The notes under the pieces are model-generated. The model was given only the letters and a program-made list of their open reading frames with translations. It ran no database searches and was not told the DNA's origin. A program made the translations under genes and the position numbers. This document shows, one piece after another, positions 9,845 through 18,383 of a DNA stretch of 58,213 nucleotides. The stretch covers positions 14,523 to 72,735 of the forward strand of contig JADMKJ010000161.1 in assembly GCA_015478855.1 (NCBI GenBank), read 5' to 3'. This stretch comes from Proteiniphilum sp. (lineage in GTDB: Bacteria > Bacteroidota > Bacteroidia > Bacteroidales > Dysgonomonadaceae). How positions within the stretch are numbered: position 1 is the stretch's first letter; every line of letters starts with the position of its first letter.

Positions 9845-9862
9845 ACGTAAAGAATTGTTCTA

Positions 9863-9870
9863 CAAAAATA
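9863..9870 (-). promoter_or_regulatory. Bacteroidota -7 element (TATTTTTG)
   Basis: Exact TAnnTTTG match on the minus strand, 19 bp upstream of the lipoprotein that opens the CD225 operon. No matching -33 box was found. Confidence 0.4.
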
Positions 9871-10037
9871 AAAAAAGTTTTGACCATATTAAGCATATAC
9901 CTGGTTATTTTTAATTTATGAGGCAAAGAGGCTGCTTAAATGCACTATTTTTCATTGGATCTGCTGCAAAGCCTGCTCACCAGCTCCAGTTAAATGTTCA
10001 AGAAGGTGAAAACAGTGGCATAGGTTATAAATGAGCC

Positions 10038-10065
10038 TGGCAGAATGTCTCTCGACATTCTGCCA
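10038..10065. repeat. Perfect 12-bp inverted repeat, 4-nt loop
   Basis: TGGCAGAATGTC and its exact complement are separated by TCTC. There is no T-tract on either side, so it is not a standard terminator. It could be the 3'-end stabilising hairpin of dgt (minus strand) or an operator. Confidence 0.55.
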
Positions 10066-10196
10066 AACATGTTAACCTTAAATCTAATACTATTATGAAA
10101 AAACCACGAGACAAATGTAAAAAAGAAATTAAAACCCACCAAATTATTTCAATAAAAAATCAAAAAATATCTGTTTTAATCAATTTGTAAGTAAAA

Positions 10197-11531
10197 TCAG
10201 ACTACAGGTAACCCCATTCCTGTGATTTTTCGATACAAATCGAGTGCATAGACATCGGTCATACCCGAAACATAATCGATAATAGACTGTATTTTCCCGT
10301 ACATGGTGGGTGAATCGGTCTCATACTGTTCAGGAATTCTGTCAAGGAGCAATTTTGAATAAGCATGATCCGGTTTCCGGATGGCATCGGTGAAGACATC
10401 CAGCAGAAAGCCAATAATACGATAGCCTGCCAGCTCAATATCCAGCACATCCTTTGAACGGTAAATATGTTGAAAAGCATATGAAGCACATCTACTGTAA
10501 GCTGTTGCCACTTCCGGGGAAACATGTTTTATAAGTGAACCGGTAAACGCACACGACAGAATACTTTCCTCGTTCGAAATAAATGTATCGGCACACTCTT
10601 CAACCAACAGTCCTATCACTCCGGCGCGAAGGTAAGCTATCTGTTCATTCACATCTTTCACCAGTGAGAGTGTCCTCTCACGTCTTTGACGCTGTTCACT
10701 GTCGAAGAAACCCAGCAGCAGCTCCATAGCTTTTTCGGTGGTGATCACATGTAATTTATGTGCATCCTCAATATCCATCACCTGATAACAGATATCATCT
10801 GCTGCTTCCACCAGGTAAACCAACGGATAACGGGCAAACTTCAGAGGGTGTTCATTTAGCTGTGTAATCCCCAGCGTACCTGCAATACGTTGATAATCGC
10901 TCTCCTCGGATGCGAAAAACCCGAACTTGTTCTTTCCGCCGCTCAACTCCGACGCATAGGGATACTTCACCACTGAGGCAAGCGTGGAGTAAGTCATCGC
11001 AAAACCGCCCTTACGTCTCCCTCTGAATTGATGCATCAACAACCGTATGGCATTGGCATTTCCCTCAAAAGAGGTGAAATCGGCCCATCGTCCTCCCTCC
11101 TCCTCCACCGCTTTCTTCAAATAGGCTCCTTTGCCTTCAGAAAAAAAAGTGGAGATGGCTTTCTCACCCGAATGTCCAAAGGGTGGATTTCCGAGATCAT
11201 GTGCCAGACATGCTGCAGAGACTATCGCCCCGATCTCTTCGAAGTGCGCTTCAGAGGTGGGGTGTTTACGGCGCAGCTGGCGTGATATATTCTCACCCAA
11301 TGAACGACCCACGCTCGCAACCTCAAGGCTGTGTGTCAGTCGGTTATGCACGAACACACTCCCGGGGAGTGGAAACACCTGCGTTTTGTTCTGCAACCGG
11401 CGGAAGGGTGATGAAAATATAAGCCTGTCGTAATCTCGCTGGTACTCTGTCCGTTCATGTTTATTCACATCTTCATAATGCTCCATGCCAAACCGTGTCG
11501 CTGATAGTAACTGTTCCCAATTCATATTCAA
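10197..11531 (-). CDS. dgt: Deoxyguanosinetriphosphate triphosphohydrolase (dGTPase, HD domain)
   Basis: A 444-residue cytoplasmic HD-superfamily hydrolase that removes triphosphate from dGTP. The metal ligands are visible: H in LTHSLEVASVGR (about residue 66), the HD pair in CLAHDLGNPPFGHSGE (about 113-128), and a later D in VEAADDICYQ. The early RRLQNKTQVFPL segment is typical of the family. Length agrees with bacterial Dgt proteins. Translation could start at either of two close Met codons (MNMN). A TATCTTTG -7 box at 11547-11554 leaves a very short leader. It is divergent from the PurF-like gene. Confidence 0.9.
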   Translation of the reverse strand: MNMNWEQLLSATRFGMEHYEDVNKHERTEYQRDYDRLIFSSPFRRLQNKTQVFPLPGSVFVHNRLTHSLEVASVGRSLGENISRQLRRKHPTSEAHFEEIGAIVSAACLAHDLGNPPFGHSGEKAISTFFSEGKGAYLKKAVEEEGGRWADFTSFEGNANAIRLLMHQFRGRRKGGFAMTYSTLASVVKYPYASELSGGKNKFGFFASEESDYQRIAGTLGITQLNEHPLKFARYPLVYLVEAADDICYQVMDIEDAHKLHVITTEKAMELLLGFFDSEQRQRRERTLSLVKDVNEQIAYLRAGVIGLLVEECADTFISNEESILSCAFTGSLIKHVSPEVATAYSRCASYAFQHIYRSKDVLDIELAGYRIIGFLLDVFTDAIRKPDHAYSKLLLDRIPEQYETDSPTMYGKIQSIIDYVSGMTDVYALDLYRKITGMGLPVV

Positions 11532-11546
11532 TCCTTCTTAGTGTAA

Positions 11547-11554
11547 CAAAGATA
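11547..11554 (-). promoter_or_regulatory. dgt -7 element (TATCTTTG)
   Basis: Exact TAnnTTTG match on the minus strand, 16 bp upstream of the dgt start. Confidence 0.45.
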
Positions 11555-11677
11555 GAACAAACTTTTATAAAACCTCCCTACTACCTGACACACCCGGCAG
11601 CAGATCATCAAAAGCGTCTTCGATATTTTTTGGAAAGATTATAAGTCCAAAACTGATAGAATCTCCACAAATAAGCG

Positions 11678-11685
11678 TAAATTTG
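11678..11685 (+). promoter_or_regulatory. -7 element (TAAATTTG) for the PurF-like gene and operon
   Basis: Exact TAnnTTTG match, 27 bp before the ATG at 11712. It is the probable start of the rightward run PurF-like, PhoH and following genes. The -33 box is weak. Confidence 0.45.
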
Positions 11686-11711
11686 TATCAAAATTTCAGA
11701 AAGGTTTATCA

Positions 11712-13643
11712 ATGACTGACATCATCAAACATGAGTGCGGTATCGCAGTAATCCGCCTTCTCAAACCACTCGACTACTATTATCAAAAATATGGATCATG
11801 GCAATATGGGCTGGATAAGCTCTACCTGCTCATGGAAAAGCAACATAATCGCGGGCAGGAAGGTGCCGGATTGGGTGCGGTGAAGCTGGAAGCCTCTCCG
11901 GGCAATGAGTATATCTTCCGGGAGAGGGCTGTTGGATCGGGTGCCATTGCAGATATCTTCTCCAAAGTACACTCGTCATTCCGGCAGTTCAGCGAAGAGC
12001 AGTTAAAGGATATTGATTTTGTGAAAAGTGCAGTACCCTTTGCCTCAGAACTCTTTATAGGACATCTGCGTTACAGCACTACCGGCAAAAGCGGGCTTAC
12101 TTATGTCCATCCCCTGTTGCGAAGAAACAACTGGGCTTCAAGGAGTCTGGCCCTGGCCGGAAATTTCAATATGACCAATGTAGATGAGATGTTCCACCAG
12201 CTTATCGAGGAGGGGCAACACCCTCGCGAATTTGCCGATACGTTTGTCATGCTGGAATCTATTGGTCATTACCTCGACAGGGAGGTGCAATACCAGTACG
12301 ATCATCTGCAGGAAAGCCACCTGAGTGGGCAACGGTTGAGTCATCAGATTGAGGAGAAGCTGGATATCCCCTTCCTTTTAAAAAGAGCCTCCAAAATATG
12401 GGACGGTGGTTATGCCCTCTGTGGGTTAATTGGCAGTGGTGATGCTTTTGCACTACGTGATCCCTGGGGCATCCGATCTGCATTTTATTACTACGACGAT
12501 GAAGTGGCTGTTGTAGCCTCGGAACGTCCGGTCATACAAACGGCGTTCAACCTGAAGAAAGAAGAGGTGCATGAGCTGCAGCCGGGAGAAGCGTTTGTGG
12601 TGAAGCGCAACGGTTCCATCTCTCTACACCAGATACAGGCGAAGAAAGAGAAGATCACCCCCTGTTCATTTGAGCGGATTTACTTTTCACGCGGTTCAGA
12701 CTACGACATTTACCGTGAACGGAAAAAGCTGGGAGAGCTGCTTGTACCTAAAATCATTGATACCATTGATGATGACTTCGAAAATACAGTCTTCTCATTT
12801 ATCCCCAACACTGCAGAGGTTGCTTATTACGGCATGCAGCAGGGGCTGGAGGATCATTTCAACCACCAGAAAGCACAGGTCATCCTCGAAAAAAGAGACA
12901 GTTTAAGTAAAGAGGAGATTGATTGCATTCTTTCAAAGCGTGTACGGTCTGAAAAGGTGGCCATCAAAGATATCAAACTGCGTACTTTCATTGCGCAGGG
13001 TAATGCCAGAAATGACCTCGCCGCACACGTCTATGATGTGACATACGGATCGCTACGGCGGGGGGTGGATAACCTGGTGATCATCGATGACAGCATCGTC
13101 CGCGGTACCACACTCAAACAGAGTATCATCAAGATACTTGACCGGCTGGACCCGAAGAAGATTGTCATTGTCTCCTCCTCTCCACAAATACGCTACCCCG
13201 ACTGTTACGGTATTGACATGTCGCGCATGAGTGAATTCATTGCTTTCAAGGCAGCTATTGAGCTGCTGAAAGAGCGGGGTTTGCAGCATATCATCGAAGC
13301 GGTATACAAAAAATCGGTGGCGCAGAAGGATAAGAACAAAGAGGAGATCATCAATCATGTGAAAGAGATATATGCTCCTTTCAGCGATGAGGAGATCTCA
13401 GCGAAAATAGCACAGATGCTCACCTCGAAAGATATCAAAGCAGAAGTCCAGATAGTCTTTCAAAGCATTGAAGATCTGCACAAAGCATGCCCCGACAACA
13501 ATGGTGACTGGTATTTCTCAGGCAACTATCCCACTCCCGGAGGTAACAGGCTTGTTAACAGCGCCTTCATCAATTATATTGAGGGACACGAGAATATACC
13601 CCGTCAGTATGCATTGAATTTCAACAAAACAAAGAATGATTGA
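11712..13643 (+). CDS. Amidophosphoribosyltransferase-like protein, long form (PurF family)
   Basis: At 643 residues it is far longer than ordinary PurF (about 470-500). It keeps the two functional halves. The Ntn-type class II glutamine amidotransferase has its nucleophile at Cys9 (HECGI, preceded by a short propeptide) and includes HNRGQEGAG and GHLRYSTTG. The phosphoribosyltransferase has the PRPP loop VIIDDSIVRGTT near residues 453-465. The family reaction is PRPP plus glutamine to phosphoribosylamine, the first step of purine synthesis. Extra length is spread between the domains and at the C-terminus (about 540-643). Bacteroidota carry this long form in addition to a standard PurF, so the exact role is uncertain. 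It overlaps the PhoH gene by 8 bp and lies upstream of purC. Confidence 0.8.
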   Translation: MTDIIKHECGIAVIRLLKPLDYYYQKYGSWQYGLDKLYLLMEKQHNRGQEGAGLGAVKLEASPGNEYIFRERAVGSGAIADIFSKVHSSFRQFSEEQLKDIDFVKSAVPFASELFIGHLRYSTTGKSGLTYVHPLLRRNNWASRSLALAGNFNMTNVDEMFHQLIEEGQHPREFADTFVMLESIGHYLDREVQYQYDHLQESHLSGQRLSHQIEEKLDIPFLLKRASKIWDGGYALCGLIGSGDAFALRDPWGIRSAFYYYDDEVAVVASERPVIQTAFNLKKEEVHELQPGEAFVVKRNGSISLHQIQAKKEKITPCSFERIYFSRGSDYDIYRERKKLGELLVPKIIDTIDDDFENTVFSFIPNTAEVAYYGMQQGLEDHFNHQKAQVILEKRDSLSKEEIDCILSKRVRSEKVAIKDIKLRTFIAQGNARNDLAAHVYDVTYGSLRRGVDNLVIIDDSIVRGTTLKQSIIKILDRLDPKKIVIVSSSPQIRYPDCYGIDMSRMSEFIAFKAAIELLKERGLQHIIEAVYKKSVAQKDKNKEEIINHVKEIYAPFSDEEISAKIAQMLTSKDIKAEVQIVFQSIEDLHKACPDNNGDWYFSGNYPTPGGNRLVNSAFINYIEGHENIPRQYALNFNKTKND

Positions 13644-14595
13644 ACGTATTATCATCCTGGAGAATGTTGATCCGCTGGTTTTCTTTGGCATCAACAACAG
13701 CAATACTCAGTTACTGAAGACACTCTTCCCAAAGCTACGTATAGTAGCAAGAGGCAATGTGATTAAAGTGATTGGTGAAGAAGAGGAGCTCACACTGTTT
13801 GAGGAGAAAATTCATGAACTGGAGAAGTTCAGCATTGAGATGAATGTGCTGAAAGAGGAAGATATCCTGGATATTGTCAAAGGAAAAGCACCTGCGATTA
13901 TCAATGTGGACAATCTCATCATTCACGGGATGAATGGCAAACCGATACTCGCCCGTACTGCCAATCAGAAGAAACTGGTGGATGCATTCGATGTGAATGA
14001 CATGGTCTTTGCCATCGGTCCAGCCGGTTCAGGAAAAACCTATACAGCCATTGCCCTGGCTGTCCGTGCACTGAAAACAAAACAGATACGCAAGATCATC
14101 CTGAGCCGTCCAGCTGTGGAAGCAGGCGAGAAGCTGGGATTTCTGCCGGGAGACATGAAAGAGAAGATCGATCCCTATCTGCAACCGCTATATGATGCAC
14201 TGGAGGATATGATTCCGCCGATGAAGCTGAAAGAATACATTGAAAGCAAGGTCATCCAGATTGCACCGCTTGCATTCATGCGCGGACGTACGCTCAATGA
14301 TGCAGTGATCATTCTTGATGAAGCACAGAACACCACAAAACCACAGATAAAAATGTTCCTCACGCGACTGGGTATCAACGGGAAGATGATTATCACAGGT
14401 GATATCACACAGATTGATCTGCCTCACTCACAGCAGTCTGGGTTAATTCATTCAATGAAGTTACTCCATAATATCAAGGGTATCGCCACGGTTGAGTTCA
14501 ACAAGAAGGATATCGTCCGTCACAGGCTGGTGCAACGCATTGTGGAAGCTTATGAGGGAGAGGAGCATGATCACCAAAACAGGGAGATCCGGTGA
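13636..14595 (+). CDS. PhoH family ATPase
   Basis: 319 residues, the usual PhoH/YbeZ size. An N-terminal KH-like RNA-binding region (about 20-100) is followed by the PhoH P-loop domain: Walker A GPAGSGKT at about 128-135, the SRPAVEAGEKLGFLPGD block, Walker B VIILDEAQNTT near 224-234, and GDITQIDLP near 256. PhoH proteins are cytoplasmic ATPases or helicases tied to RNA processing and, with YbeY, to ribosome quality. The start overlaps the end of the PurF-like gene by 8 bp, so translation is probably coupled. The next gene, purC, begins 64 bp on. Confidence 0.9.
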   Translation: MIERIIILENVDPLVFFGINNSNTQLLKTLFPKLRIVARGNVIKVIGEEEELTLFEEKIHELEKFSIEMNVLKEEDILDIVKGKAPAIINVDNLIIHGMNGKPILARTANQKKLVDAFDVNDMVFAIGPAGSGKTYTAIALAVRALKTKQIRKIILSRPAVEAGEKLGFLPGDMKEKIDPYLQPLYDALEDMIPPMKLKEYIESKVIQIAPLAFMRGRTLNDAVIILDEAQNTTKPQIKMFLTRLGINGKMIITGDITQIDLPHSQQSGLIHSMKLLHNIKGIATVEFNKKDIVRHRLVQRIVEAYEGEEHDHQNREIR

Positions 14596-14659
14596 ACAAT
14601 AGTACGATGTAATCATTCATATAGAAATCGTTCATCTAACACATAAATAAATCAACAAT

Positions 14660-15601
14660 ATGGATACACTCACAAAAACGAATTACCACTTTCCGGGACA
14701 AACGAATGTTTATAACGGTAAAGTGCGCGATGTTTACAGCATCGGAGAGGACAGCCTGGTGATGATCGCCACCGACAGAATATCTGCTTTTGATGTTGTC
14801 CTGCCAAGAGGAATACCATACAAAGGACAGGTACTCAACCAGATTGCATCCAGGTTTCTGGATGCCACCTCAGACATCGTCCCCAACTGGAAGCAAGCCT
14901 CACCAGACCCTATGGTAACGGTGGGTGTACGTTGTGAACCATACAAGGTGGAGATGGTGATTCGCGGTTATATCACCGGCAGTGCCTGGCGTGAGTACAG
15001 GAAAGGTGCCCGCACCCTTTGCGGACTGCCACTGCCGGAAGGATTGCGTGAAAATCAGAAGTTTGAAACACCTCTCATCACACCCACCACAAAAGCCGAG
15101 GAGGGTCACGACGAAAACATCTCGAAAGAGGAGATCATTGCCCAGGGGCTGGTGAGCAGAGAGGAATATGAGCAACTGGAACAATACACTTATGAACTCT
15201 TCAAACGTGGCACTGAGATGGCTGCCGAGAAGGGATTGATCCTGGTAGATACCAAATATGAGTTCGGCAAAAAAGATGGCATGATCTACCTGATAGATGA
15301 GATTCACACACCCGACTCATCCCGTTATTTTTACAGTGATGGGTATAAGGAACGTTTCGAAAAGGGAGAAGAGCAGAAACAACTATCAAAGGAGTTCGTA
15401 CGCAAATGGCTTATGGATAACGCTTTTCAGGGACAGCAGGGACAGCAGGTCCCGGAAATGAGCGATGCATATTGTCAGAGTGTCTCGGAACGATATATCG
15501 AGCTGTACGAGAAAATTGTCGGGGAACAATTTGTGAAAGCAGACGCCGGCAATCTGGAAGCACGCATTGAGAAGAACGTAACTGAATACTTAAAAAGATG
15601 A
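14660..15601 (+). CDS. purC: Phosphoribosylaminoimidazole-succinocarboxamide synthase
   Basis: 313 residues. It catalyses ATP-dependent joining of CAIR with aspartate to give SAICAR in purine synthesis. Family features are visible: [20 protein letters not shown] (about 20-40), [17 protein letters not shown], the [13 protein letters not shown] segment and [14 protein letters not shown] near residues 215-228. The length matches the eukaryote-like and Bacteroidota PurC class of about 310 rather than the short E. coli form. It overlaps the methyltransferase start by 4 bp (ATGA), so they are co-translated. The PurF-like gene two genes upstream fits the same pathway. Confidence 0.95.
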   Translation: MDTLTKTNYHFPGQTNVYNGKVRDVYSIGEDSLVMIATDRISAFDVVLPRGIPYKGQVLNQIASRFLDATSDIVPNWKQASPDPMVTVGVRCEPYKVEMVIRGYITGSAWREYRKGARTLCGLPLPEGLRENQKFETPLITPTTKAEEGHDENISKEEIIAQGLVSREEYEQLEQYTYELFKRGTEMAAEKGLILVDTKYEFGKKDGMIYLIDEIHTPDSSRYFYSDGYKERFEKGEEQKQLSKEFVRKWLMDNAFQGQQGQQVPEMSDAYCQSVSERYIELYEKIVGEQFVKADAGNLEARIEKNVTEYLKR

Positions 15602-16335
15602 GCTACAAGGTAGAGAAGGTTAATCCCTATAATGCAGACCAAAGGAAGAATGAGCAGGTTATCAGGATGTTCAATGACATCGCACCCAGTTATGACCGGC
15701 TGAATGGTACCCTCTCACTGGGGATAGATGATTACTGGCGCAGTGACTCACTGAAGGAACTGAGAAAATACAACCCCAAACATATGCTGGATATAGCCAC
15801 CGGCACAGGTGATTTTGCAATACTGGCACAAAAGATACTGCAACCGGAAACGATCACTGCCGTGGATATTTCAGAGGGCATGATGGAGGTGGGCAGAAAG
15901 AAAGTTGCCAGGAAAGGTATTGCTGACATCATCCACTTTGAGTATCAGGACTGTGCTGAGATGACCTTTGCCGACAACAGCTTTGATGCAGCGACGGTCT
16001 CCTTTGGCGTTCGCAATTTCGAAGATATTGACAAAAGCTTTCAGGAGGTGTTGCGTGTGCTTAAACCAGGAGGTGTATTCCTTTTTATTGAGCTGACCAC
16101 TCCCTCCACATCACCGGTGAAAGAGTTGTATGGCACCTATACGAAGTATGTGATGCCTTTTCTCTCGGGGCTCTTTGACACCGAACAGCGGGCGTACCGG
16201 TATCTGCCTGAATCCATTGCTGCATTTCCGCAGGGAAGAGAGATGATGCTGATATTGAAAAAGAACGGGTTCAGAAACATCCGTTTGAGACGATACACCC
16301 TGGGCATCACAACCTTGTATATCGCAGAAAAATAG
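15598..16335 (+). CDS. ubiE: Demethylmenaquinone methyltransferase (UbiE/MenG family)
   Basis: 245 residues, normal for the family. It is a SAM-dependent C-methyltransferase that makes menaquinone from demethylmenaquinone; Bacteroidales respire with menaquinone, so MenG activity is expected. Motifs: [20 protein letters not shown] near the start, SAM motif [12 protein letters not shown] (about 62-72), [13 protein letters not shown], and [13 protein letters not shown] (about 131-143), diagnostic of UbiE. The ATG overlaps the purC stop. aroE follows 4 bp after its stop. Confidence 0.93.
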   Translation: MSYKVEKVNPYNADQRKNEQVIRMFNDIAPSYDRLNGTLSLGIDDYWRSDSLKELRKYNPKHMLDIATGTGDFAILAQKILQPETITAVDISEGMMEVGRKKVARKGIADIIHFEYQDCAEMTFADNSFDAATVSFGVRNFEDIDKSFQEVLRVLKPGGVFLFIELTTPSTSPVKELYGTYTKYVMPFLSGLFDTEQRAYRYLPESIAAFPQGREMMLILKKNGFRNIRLRRYTLGITTLYIAEK

Positions 16336-16339
16336 AGGC

Positions 16340-17101
16340 ATGGACACCTACGGACTTATCGGTTTTCCTCTCAGGCACTCCTATTCATCCCGTTTCTTCA
16401 CAGAGAAATTTGAGAGGGAGCATATCGATGCCGAGTATCTGAACTTTGAAATCGGGGATATCCTGGAGATCCGTCATGTGATTCTCTTCAACCAGCATTT
16501 GAAAGGATTAAATGTAACCATCCCCTACAAGGAGAGAGTGATCCCTTTTCTGGACGATATCTCACCGGAAGCAGAAAAAATTGGTGCTGTCAACGTGATC
16601 AGGGTGGAACGGAAAACCGGTGATATGTATTTCTACAGGCTGACAGGGTACAATACCGATTATATTGGATTCAAAGCGTCTCTCACACCCCTCCTTAACA
16701 GAACGATCCACAGAAAAGCACTTATACTGGGGACAGGAGGTGCTTCAAAAGCGGTAAGCCAGGCACTCACCGATCTGGGAATTGAATGGAAATATGTTTC
16801 CCGCTCCCCGGGAGTCAACAGATTCAGTTATGATGCACTATCGCAGGAGATCATCTCCGACTACACGCTCATCGTAAACGCATCACCTGTGGGGACCTTT
16901 CCAGATGTGAATGAATCTCCCGCCATACCCTATCCATATCTTACTCCGGAACATCTGCTGTATGACCTGATATATAACCCGGAGGAGACACTTTTCCTGC
17001 AAAAAGGAAAAGCAGCAGGTGCCATCACCATAAACGGGGAGGAGATGCTCCGGAGACAGGCTTTGGCGGCATGGGAGATATGGAACAATGCAGCACAATA
17101 A
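16340..17101 (+). CDS. aroE: Shikimate dehydrogenase
   Basis: 253 residues, slightly short but normal for Bacteroidota. It reduces 3-dehydroshikimate with NADPH in aromatic amino-acid synthesis. The substrate site is visible in GFPLRHSYSSRFF (Ser pair) and NVTIPYKE with the catalytic Lys near residue 65. The nucleotide loop GTGGASKAV is near 130, and the C-terminal NGEEMLRRQA segment is typical. It is the last gene of the rightward run; a hairpin follows at 17143-17176. Confidence 0.93.
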   Translation: MDTYGLIGFPLRHSYSSRFFTEKFEREHIDAEYLNFEIGDILEIRHVILFNQHLKGLNVTIPYKERVIPFLDDISPEAEKIGAVNVIRVERKTGDMYFYRLTGYNTDYIGFKASLTPLLNRTIHRKALILGTGGASKAVSQALTDLGIEWKYVSRSPGVNRFSYDALSQEIISDYTLIVNASPVGTFPDVNESPAIPYPYLTPEHLLYDLIYNPEETLFLQKGKAAGAITINGEEMLRRQALAAWEIWNNAAQ

Positions 17102-17142
17102 AAACCTTTCCGTGCGAATGGAAAGGTAGGGTCAATAAAAAT

Positions 17143-17176
17143 ATCGCCCTCTTAGATATCACATTAAGAGGGCGAT
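17143..17176. terminator. Bidirectional hairpin between aroE and the PepSY-like gene
   Basis: A perfect 12-bp stem (ATCGCCCTCTTA and its complement) with a 10-nt loop. On the minus strand it is followed by ATTTTTATT, which suits termination of the convergent PepSY-like gene. A smaller 7-bp stem (CCTTTCC / GGAAAGG) sits just before it after the aroE stop. Confidence 0.65.
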
Positions 17177-17254
17177 GGGATTCCTTAGCTATTTCATGAA
17201 GAATGTGTTAACTAAGAAAATAAAAATAGAGGTGCGAGAATGTAGTTTGTCTTT

Positions 17255-17920
17255 TTATAACAGCCTGGGAACTTCAGTTACTTCTTGCTCTGCAGGAGCA
17301 GCGTCAGGTTTTACCTCTTCACCGTTTTCATTCAGGATGAATGTTTTTTCTGACTTGTCTTCCTTGCTGGTGGCAACCACCTTTGTCAGTTGCTTCTCTG
17401 CATTGCTTTTCAGAGCAGTGATGTCATACTCACCTGCGATCTTACGTACAGCTTCCTGCACTTTTTCGTTTAACGCATCAAACTGGATGTCGGCATAACC
17501 GTCGTCCTGCATGCCATAAGATACCAAAGCAGATGGCTTCTCCTGTTCTATCTTCTCTGCTTCTGTCGCAGCTTCTTTTGTTGCTTTCATGGACGGATTT
17601 CTAACTTCCTGTCCCTCCGCATCAAAATAAACCGTCTTCTGTGATTGATCTTCCTTCTTTATCAGCTTAACCTTCGTAAGTTGTTTTTCAGCATTGTACT
17701 TCAATGCTTTCACATCATACTCCTGTGTCAATGCATTGACCGCTACCTGTACTGCGGGACTGAGCTCTTCCAGTTTCACTTCAATAAAACCATCTTCACC
17801 TGTGATGTCACCTGATATAATAGTTGCAGTCGGTTGAAGGTCCATTGCATTCATCTCCTGCACATTGCTCACTGTGATCATACTTGTTGCAAGCGCAATT
17901 GTTAAAATAACTTTTTTCAT
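17255..17920 (-). CDS. Secreted protein with two PepSY-like repeats
   Basis: 221 residues with an N-terminal signal peptide (about 1-25) and no lipobox. The mature chain holds two copies of a module of about 60 residues (roughly 46-107 and 142-202). Both copies contain EYDxxALKxNAEKQLTKV followed by KEDxSxKT and a final Gly-x-EV. This is the PepSY-like / DUF2874 pattern of Bacteroidota, small periplasmic domains sometimes thought to inhibit or bind. The repeats are joined by a Lys/Glu/Ala-rich linker. The gene is divergent from the hybrid kinase, and the 463-bp gap holds TGTGGAA boxes, so it is a plausible target of that signalling system (inference). Confidence 0.75.
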   Translation of the reverse strand: MKKVILTIALATSMITVSNVQEMNAMDLQPTATIISGDITGEDGFIEVKLEELSPAVQVAVNALTQEYDVKALKYNAEKQLTKVKLIKKEDQSQKTVYFDAEGQEVRNPSMKATKEAATEAEKIEQEKPSALVSYGMQDDGYADIQFDALNEKVQEAVRKIAGEYDITALKSNAEKQLTKVVATSKEDKSEKTFILNENGEEVKPDAAPAEQEVTEVPRLL

Positions 17921-18383
17921 AATGCTAAAATTTTAAAAATGATTACACATTGAATTTTATTTCTTTTTTAATCTCTCTACACCATCTATATATCAAACTC
18001 CATGCTAAAACGAATAAAACAATTGCCCACAATCCCATATTGCTTTGTATATCTTCATGTTACCACATATCAATGAGCAACCACCCCAACGATAACACTG
18101 TGGAACAGATGTGGAAATTGTAGAATATTTCCACATCTGGACCTGACCATTCCACATCTTTCCTGTTCTACTGCCACTAGACGTGAGTTCACGTAATTCA
18201 AATTTATCCTGTATATTTGAAACATCAATTATACATTCAAGTTTCGCATGCTATGTATACAGCTATATTCTCGACTAACAATGTTTTGTGATCCATGGTT
18301 GACCTCGTTCACTAAAAGAGCAGAACAATTTCGTAGCTGTATCTACCCTATTATAAACATGCGAAAGTTCAACATATATATAT
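17921..18383. promoter_or_regulatory. 463-bp regulatory gap with TGTGGAA boxes
   Basis: No gene is visible. Four TGTGGAA boxes occur, two direct (18099-18105, 18110-18116) and two inverted (18129-18135, 18150-18156). The inner pair forms a perfect 13-bp palindrome, CAGATGTGGAAAT with its complement (18106-18139). A second palindrome, ACGTGA-gt-TCACGT, is at 18181-18194, and a TATATTTG -7 box on the plus strand is at 18212-18219. The boxes lie about 180-235 bp before the PepSY-like start, an enhancer-like distance. No convincing sigma-54 -24/-12 site was found. Confidence 0.6.

Larger units (their letters stand above)
9845..10196. other. 352-bp intergenic region with promoter box and hairpin
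   Basis: AT-rich gap between the CD225 operon and dgt, whose 3' end is on the right. It holds the operon's probable -7 box on the minus strand (9863-9870) and a strong 12-bp hairpin at 10038-10065. Two very short open frames (near 9918 and 10095, under 40 codons) have no supporting signal and are not called. Confidence 0.5.

Noticed and set aside
9918-10187. Two small open frames (near 9918 and 10095)
   Set aside because: Both are under 40 codons, have no family resemblance, no promoter box and poor initiation context.
17980-18060. Possible sigma-54 promoter before the PepSY-like gene
   Set aside because: The best candidate (TGGGATTGTGGGCA on the minus strand) has GG and GC two bases too close, so it does not fit the -24/-12 spacing.
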